A DNA stretch of 64,000 bases from Pelodera strongyloides (taxonomy: Eukaryota; Nematoda; Chromadorea; Rhabditida; Rhabditidae): contig JAANDG010000013.1 in the NCBI GenBank assembly GCA_036852015.1, positions 186,001-250,000 of the forward strand. The letters run 5' to 3'. Below, piece after piece: positions 57,590-64,000 of this stretch (within the stretch, counting starts at the first letter, position 1; every line of letters starts with the position of its first letter). The position numbers were made by a program, and so were the translations under genes. The notes below the pieces were generated by a model. It was given only the letters and a program-made list of their open reading frames with translations, had not been told where the DNA came from and made no database searches.

Positions 57590-60500
57590 ATGGCTCCTGC
57601 TTTGGCCACTCGGTCTACGGCGCCGGTATTCTCAGTGGGTAATGGTGGAATTGGTACAACCCACTTCGGCACCCCGGCCGCTCCGTCGAGGAGTGTAGCC
57701 CTACCGCCCCCTGGAGTTCAGATTCCGGCAGCTCTTCGACTGGTAACACCAATAGTTGGTTTTTGTTGTTGTATTTTTTTTTCGTTTATGCGGTGTATTT
57801 CTTGTTGTGTATATGGTTGTGTACATCCTATGGTACTGCCTCATAAACTATAGTACATTTTTTGTGTACTTCTGCCGCGTTTGTGTCACTCAACTCAAGA
57901 GTGTTTCATGTGTCACATTGTTTCGATTTTAGGGGTTCCCGTGACGTGAGCGTTACAAGTTACAACTCGTCTCGTAGAATCTTTTATCTGGTATCTGAAA
58001 AGAGTTTACTTATATTTCAGGAGCAAACCGAGGCGTTTATCAATAAGAAGCGTTCGCAACTTCGCTCACTGGTCGATCAACTGAGTAAACGATTGGCATT
58101 CCCAATCCAAGTGAGGAGAGGTGCGTAGTCAAGTTGTATTTTATTTTTTATAATTATAATTACTGTTTGTGACTTTGCTGCATAATTATGTTTGGTTAAT
58201 TGTCCCTTGTTAGTTATGATTACTTTATGGATGTCTGTCTTATTTGTACTACGTGTGGTATGGTACTTGATTGAATTTTCATTTGTGGCTTCATTCGTGG
58301 TGTATGTAAAAGTTGAAATATGCGCGAAGTTAAATATGAACTAGTTACTTTCAGAGGGAAGCTTCAGTCGTTTCTTTATGCGCGGCATACCAATACTTGT
58401 CTGCTCTGCAACTGGAGCGGAATTGACAGGGACAGGAGCAGAGGTGAGTGTTTTCACTTTTGACAAGTTTTACTCTTTTTGTAGGACTCGGCTTGTTCTT
58501 TGCTTTCTATTTCCTTCGTTGTGTAACTTTGCATCTTCGATATCATGTTGTTTTTTTTTTGATGGAATCTATTATTCAGGGTATTGCAAGTGAACAGATG
58601 ACTAGGCAATTGTCGCGTTTCGGACTCTTGCCGGAGCCACTGTTGAGTATGATCGAGGCTGATCTGGTGGGTGTTATTTATGTGGAAATCTTTATTATGA
58701 CATTTAACAAATATATACAAACTAACAGAACACCAAGGTAATAAAGAGAAATACACACGGGCTGCTCCCTCCTGACAGGAGGACCGCGACCGGATACCTA
58801 TGTATTGTCTCTATTATTGAGATGTGTCATACATTATTTAGATTCTCTGGTTTATTTATTAAATAGATAAGTAGTGATCCAGAGCCATTATTGACGATGT
58901 TTGATTATGTCTTGTGTATATTTGAGCATATCGATTCTATGATTGGAAGCCTTGTATGAGAGTTTTCCGTTCATTATTATTACTGGTACGGTTTCTATTA
59001 TGAAAGCATTTAAAACGAAGTAAGTAAACGCATAACGGTTTCTTACAGGCCTGGTGCAACCCCATCTTGGACGCCGTCCGGCCTGCCTTCCAATACTTTC
59101 TTGATATTCTGGTTTCGGACAAATACCAGGCTTTATACGACGATATGCTTCCAAGGGATCGGGTACGTTTTTGCTTTTACTATGGTGCTTTGTCAATTAT
59201 TTAATTAATAGTAGGTTAAATCTATCTCGGAATTCCGAAAAAAGATGCCCAGTCTTCGTTTATGTTAGTGTAGATGTGTAGATGTGTAAATGGCTGTGCA
59301 CATTCAAACGTTAATATCATTTAGATCATTCCGTTTGTTTTAGTTTATTTGTTTTTGTTCGTCGGTTTATTTTTCACAGTAGTATTCACATTTTTATTGT
59401 TTCAGTTTCACGGTAGTTATTGTCTCTACTTTAGCAACTCGAGTTACTGCAAGCGTTTGATGAGCACGTGACGCTGTGGTGCGCTAACATGTGGACGCAG
59501 CGGCAAATAATCTATGATCAGTGGCAGTGCAGGGTACCACAGGTAGGGGATTTCGTCTTAAAGCGAAGTACCTGCCGGTTTGTGCAAAGTTGCTCGTCAA
59601 AACCCGGCCTGTATTTCGCTTTAACATTACGATTGGGGTCGTGTTTTAACTTTGTTAGGTCATTTGGGGAGCATGTGCCTAACAAGTTGGAAGTATACTA
59701 TTGTTGCATTATTTATGGTCGTAGTGATTCTTAAGACAATCTAAGATTTATTGAAGATGAGATTCCCTTACATTGTGGTGGCTTAAGCTTTATTATTTTA
59801 TTATATTATTCCAGCACATTTGGGATCAGCGCTTATTCAACTTCACAACAGTCAAGGCTGCTGAAGAGAATGGGTTATTTGGAATGACGGGAACGGAGCT
59901 GTTGCAGGTTTTAAATTGTTTTCAGTTGGAAATTGATGGCAGTGATGAGTCATATACTTTTTTATTATTATTGTGAATACCACTTTATTCAGACATACAG
60001 CCATCACATTTAGACTTAAGCATGTAGAATCCAGGGTCCCGTTTTTTTCCAGAAGTCGGGGAACTTCAGTGTAGTGTAGGTCGGAGGGAAGAGATCGCCG
60101 AATGTACTTGGTACTTGGAAACGTGCATTCGGCGTCTTGCGCAGGGCGCAAGTATAAGTACCAAGTTTACGGTGTGGGAGCGTGTAATGTAGGACTGTAG
60201 GACGCGTTCAGACTCAGACAGGGTGTAGGACATAAGAAGGAATGATATCACTTGTATGAAATTTTCAGTCCACTGGTCTGCCATATGGTGCGAATGGTGT
60301 GTACTTGTACTTGCGTCCATGGGACCCTCTTGCAAGGGAGACATGGATAGCCCCAACCACTCATGCGGCCGCAATTCGACTGTCCGATCAGGTACGGTTG
60401 TTGCCAAGTTGCCATTTTCCACTATTTAGGGACCCATCCTCATCCCTTTCCTACTGTAGAGGCTCCCCATGCCATTGTGTATTTACTGAAGAATAAATTT

Positions 60501-63500
60501 GGAATTTAAGATTTACTGATTTACGGATTTTTTTTCCGCATCCCTTATGGTTAGAGCACATCGTTACAAGAATTCATGGTCTAGCGTTGTTGTAATGGTA
60601 TGCTTTTACGAACTATTTATGACTTTCATTGTCTTGCAGTTCCTTCTGGCGACAACTTCGTCTCTGGATGTGAATTTTGCGGCCGAGGTGAAGGAAACCG
60701 TGGATAAGAATGCCAATCCGTCTCGTGAGTATTTAGCGTTGTATTTAGGCTCGTATATCCTTTCCTTAGTTTATGAACATAGATTTCATTTATTTTGTAC
60801 TCCATCTTCCGAGCACTACGATCTCTCACAATTCCGAAACAGAATGCAATTTGCATAAGGGACTTCATGGCCGCCCTGAGCCAGTGAGTTATTAAAAATA
60901 GAATTTAGCAGAGCTTTGTATATTGTTGTTTTATAGAAGAGGAAGATTCTATTATCCGTGCCGTTCGTGCGCGTGCATCGGCACCTTTGAAGGTGGGTTA
61001 ATTTTTTTGTTTCGTTCATGATCCTTTCTTGCGCCTTCTGGTCTTCTTCTTTCTACGGTACGATACAGATATGACAAGAATATTTAATGTTCTCTAATGA
61101 TTAAGTAAACCTGGTATTCTCTTAGCTTTACTCGTTGCGCAGCTGTTATTTTGATAATATAGTGGTGTTAGTCATTTGATCCTAATTGTACGTTGAGTTG
61201 TGGGCCCTTATTTGCCGATTTATGTGTCATTGTTGAACGAGTTGTAACTTTCCTTTTTCAGGGATTCGTCGACAGCCTTGCTCGGCATTTGGGTCAAACT
61301 GTACAATTGTCCAAATCAACCAGTGAGTTTTTTTCTAGTGATTTTCGGAAGAATAAGAATAACGCACGGTCGGTTTAGATAGAAGAATAGGTGTTTTTGC
61401 GAGTATGGTTTGTGTTTTTTTTTACAATTTCTCTCCGTGGTCCATGTCCTAAGTGCTTTAGTAAAGTGAACATGGGGTGGGTCTTTTTTTGGCAATGGCG
61501 TACTATGCGCGTTTTAATTTATTTATTATTTGGTTCAGAATACCGTAGTGGGATATTGCACAGCCTGCATTATGTACTTGAGTCGGCGCGTCGCAGTGTG
61601 GCATGACTTATTGTATGTGAGCTATTCATAACGTTTTGTAGAACCGAACGGCGATGTGGAAGTAAAGGTGAAGTTCTCCAAGGTTCCCTATCAAGTGATT
61701 GGAGGAGCTGATCGTTCCGATTCCGCCGAGTTGGTTTTTATCTGTTTATCTACAATATGTATATCGAAGAGAAGGATTATCTTAGCATCATCAAATCGTC
61801 GTGGGCGTGAAATTGGTTTCTGATTTCTAATCATGCTAGTCCGCAGTTTTCTGGACTCATAACTATATATATATATCTATCACATCGAGTGCCATTGTTC
61901 CATGGTCCGGGCCCTGAATTGTGACCCCTTACCGACGTTAGACCGACGTTTTGTGAATTTATTTTCTTGTTAGTGTCTATAGAATGGGTAAGTTGCTAAG
62001 TTCAATTGCCGTTCGGGTTTTTTGTTCTTTATGTTCCATTTATGCTATTTTACTTTAAGTTATGACCTTATGTAATTTTAGCGTCTCGGAACTCCTCGCC
62101 TATTTATCATTGAGCAAGCGCCTAAACGAGCTCAATTTGGTTCCGAAGGAAATTGTTGACAAGTTGATGTCCGATAAGGTTAGTCTTTAAAATGGTTTCT
62201 TCCTTACTATTTCATGTTGTATAAAGGAGAATGAGTGAACGGTTAGTCATGGAACGTTTTGTAAAAATGTTTCTGTTTTGAGTAAACAATAATGCTCGTT
62301 ATTTGGCCTCATTTCATACCTTTCGTTTCTCTTTACTCGAATGTGTTATATTGTTATGTTACAAGTTACAAGGCATCAGTAGATTGTCCGTGTGAAAGAA
62401 TGCGTAATAAACGATAGCGGTGCATATCAGTAATCAGCGTTCCTATTTGATATAATTATTTCTGTCTGTATTTAGTATATTTGACGACTTATTATTTATT
62501 GTATTTGATATATTTGCAGTCTTGGGTCGAACCTGTGGTCAAGGCGACGATCAGCGTCTTTGATTTTGTCAATTATCTTCTCAATTCAGGTTTGTTATAA
62601 TTTTTTTCATTAAGTTGCCATATATTTTTTTCATTAAGTATATTTTTTTCATTAAGTCATTAAACAGCGGAGACTTTTTTCATTTATCATTCTCATATGT
62701 TTCGCACGTTTACGTTCGAGTCGTATTATTATCATAATTAATTCGCTTTAATTGCTTACAACTTACAACTTCATGTAGAGTATGTGTATAATGTATATAA
62801 TGTACTATGTATGCTATGTGTAAATTATTGTTATTGTTATATACTTACAGTAATCTACGCGCAGCTTATCCAGCATATCGGAGAATTGGACGAGTTTGGC
62901 CCTCTTGTTGGGGACGAAGCTCTCCGCTCGCTAAACCAATTTGTGTCGTCGTGCGTGAAGTGAGTGGTTATTAAACTTATTGAAGCAAATTAATGCAGAT
63001 ACAGTACCAGATCTGACTGAGTATTGAGTTAAATCCTTCGCTACTCCCTACTGTACACTACGGTACTACTATAGATATATTTAATTTTCAGATTTTGTGC
63101 GGATTACTGGAAAGGTTGTAGAATCGAAATTCCGTCAGGTCACAAAGGAATCGGAACCACGGTAAGACTTTGATTCTGGAGGTTGCTGAACTATTTCATT
63201 TTGTATCCTGTTCAGGTGTTTCGAGCATAAATCACAACCAAAATTGACAACACAAGAGATCTTATTATAAGTTTTGAGTTGTCAATTTTGGTTGGGATTT
63301 ATGCTCGAAACACCTGAACAAGAAAATACATATATCCATCCCGCTAATGGAGCGTGCAAAAGAAGAACTACATCATTTTTATTTGGTTTTAGCGGGAGCG
63401 GTTTCTATGCTGTTTAGTCTAACCTTACCAGCCTTACCTTAGATTTTACAGTTTAATTTGAGAAAATGTTTAGTTTGCTTGTGGTGCAACTGCTGTTGTT

Positions 63501-64000
63501 ATTCCGATCTCCAAGCAAAATTTGACTACGCCAACGCATTCAACGGCTTCTCACAGCAGTCACCCGCCATCATTAGGATACAGCGGAGCAGCCTCGCTTG
63601 GACCGCCTACGGTGACTTATGGTATCACGCCTCCAATGGTGAGTACTGTAGAGATGAACTATATCTATTTTGAATACTGTATTCTACGGTATGCATGTCT
63701 TTCGTTCCTGGACTTCACGGTATATGATCGTACGCAAATATTATTAGTTACCCGGGAGTGGAAGTTATCAATTCTCTTTCGTAAGAGATTCCATCTCGTG
63801 CCCGATTTGTGCGGCTGAGGAACCTCTTTATAATTTGTCTTTTTGCGCTCCCTAAGATGTATAAAGCTTTATTTTAGCCAGTGCCTTATCCTACGATATT
63901 GGCGCCATCGAATACCGCTCACGCGAGTAGTTCAACAGGATGGAATGGATCATCGGTTCCGTCTACACCTTTGACTTCTCTCTTTTCGGGTCTGCAGGCT
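57590..64000 (+). CDS. Gene D: two-module dsRBD-like protein, 3' end outside the window
   Basis: Partial, about 582 residues visible, unrecognised family. Exons: 57590-57742, 58021-58120, 58355-58443, 58580-58666, 59049-59162, 59435-59542, 59815-59907, 60269-60391, 60640-60724, 60937-60992, 61262-61322, 61642-61729, 62082-62178, 62520-62589, 62851-62959, 63092-63161, 63516-63638, 63879 to the window end. A Pro/Ala/Ser-rich start (about 1-51) precedes module 1 (about 52-210): FFMRGIPILVCSATG, SRFGLLPEPLLSMIEADLAW, AVRPAFQYFLDILV, CANMWTQRQIIYD. A linker with YLYLRPWDPL follows. Module 2 (about 337-500): VKVKFSKVPYQVIGGA, LNELNLVPKEIVDKLM, SWVEPVVKATISVFDFVNYL, CADYWKGCRIEIP. Then a Ser/Thr/Pro-rich region (YGITPPMPVPYPTILAPS) that runs off the window; by analogy with gene B an RS domain may follow. 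The start codon lies two bases after the gene C stop. Confidence 0.65.
59556..59624. mobile_element. Internally deleted MITE family 1 copy (gene D intron)
   Basis: Only the two ends remain: CTTAAAGCGAAGTACCTGCC and CCGGCCTGTATTTCGCTTTAA, with TGCAAAGTTGCTCG between them. Confidence 0.75.
59976..60065 (-). mobile_element. SINE-1 3' fragment, reverse (gene D intron)
   Basis: GAATACCACTTTATTCAGAC, GACTTAAGCATGTAGAATCC and CCAGAAGTCGGGGAACTTCA match 6532-6610, and the reverse complement of the end of the copy at 22227-22627. Confidence 0.8.
63209..63320. repeat. Near-perfect 112-bp palindrome in gene D intron
   Basis: Arms TGTTCAGGTGTTTCGAGCAT and ATGCTCGAAACACCTGAACA continue inward through CCAAAATTGACAACA/TTGTCAATTTTGG to a loop of about 20 bases. 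Arm identity is almost complete, so the element or inversion is young. Confidence 0.9.

Overview
This is a stretch of eukaryotic nuclear DNA, almost certainly from a nematode. The evidence is a ground-like (grl) secreted protein (a nematode family), many short exons with strong TTTTCAG/TTTTTAG acceptors, and an acceptor-like site just upstream of several start codons, as expected for spliced-leader trans-splicing. The many-exon gene style would suit a rhabditid or diplogastrid worm, but I cannot name the species. All gene models were built by hand from reading frame, splice-site and phase agreement. No transcript data were used, so single exon edges may be wrong.

Left third (1-21 kb): a grl gene (460-3874, +); an OTUD6B-type deubiquitinase (6379-9965, +) followed on the same strand by an RMI1-type Holliday-junction dissolution factor (10685-17263, +). 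Convergent to these are a MALSU1/RsfS (Iojap) mitoribosome factor (17538-18947, -) and, upstream of it on the same strand, a PPIL3-type cyclophilin (19366-20911, -). Each of these five has a recognisable family signature and an uninterrupted frame.

Right two thirds (21.8-64 kb): five consecutive + strand genes that I do not recognise as named families. Gene E (21833-28053) encodes a protein with a Ser/Thr/Gly/Pro-rich start and a very long Arg/Glu-rich helical part. Genes A (28781-42363), B (45881-52956), C (53994-57587) and D (57590 to beyond the window end) look like divergent tandem paralogues. Each carries one or two copies of a module of about 150-200 residues: a half that resembles a double-stranded-RNA-binding fold (core x-P-x-x-x-x-G-G followed by a helix), an 'L-x-P' helical segment, and a distal Trp followed by a basic strand. 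Genes A and B also carry RS (Arg/Ser) domains and gene C ends in a short basic RS-like tail; this points to RNA or splicing biology, which is inference. Genes C and D are separated by only two bases. This array is the most likely undescribed system in the window.

Introns and intergenic spaces are full of small palindromic elements (at least five MITE-like families), two tRNA-derived SINE-like repeats, a 750-bp foldback element, a poly-G-ended composite element, minisatellites and microsatellites. I see no rRNA genes, no CRISPR arrays, no prokaryotic features and no convincing functional tRNA gene.
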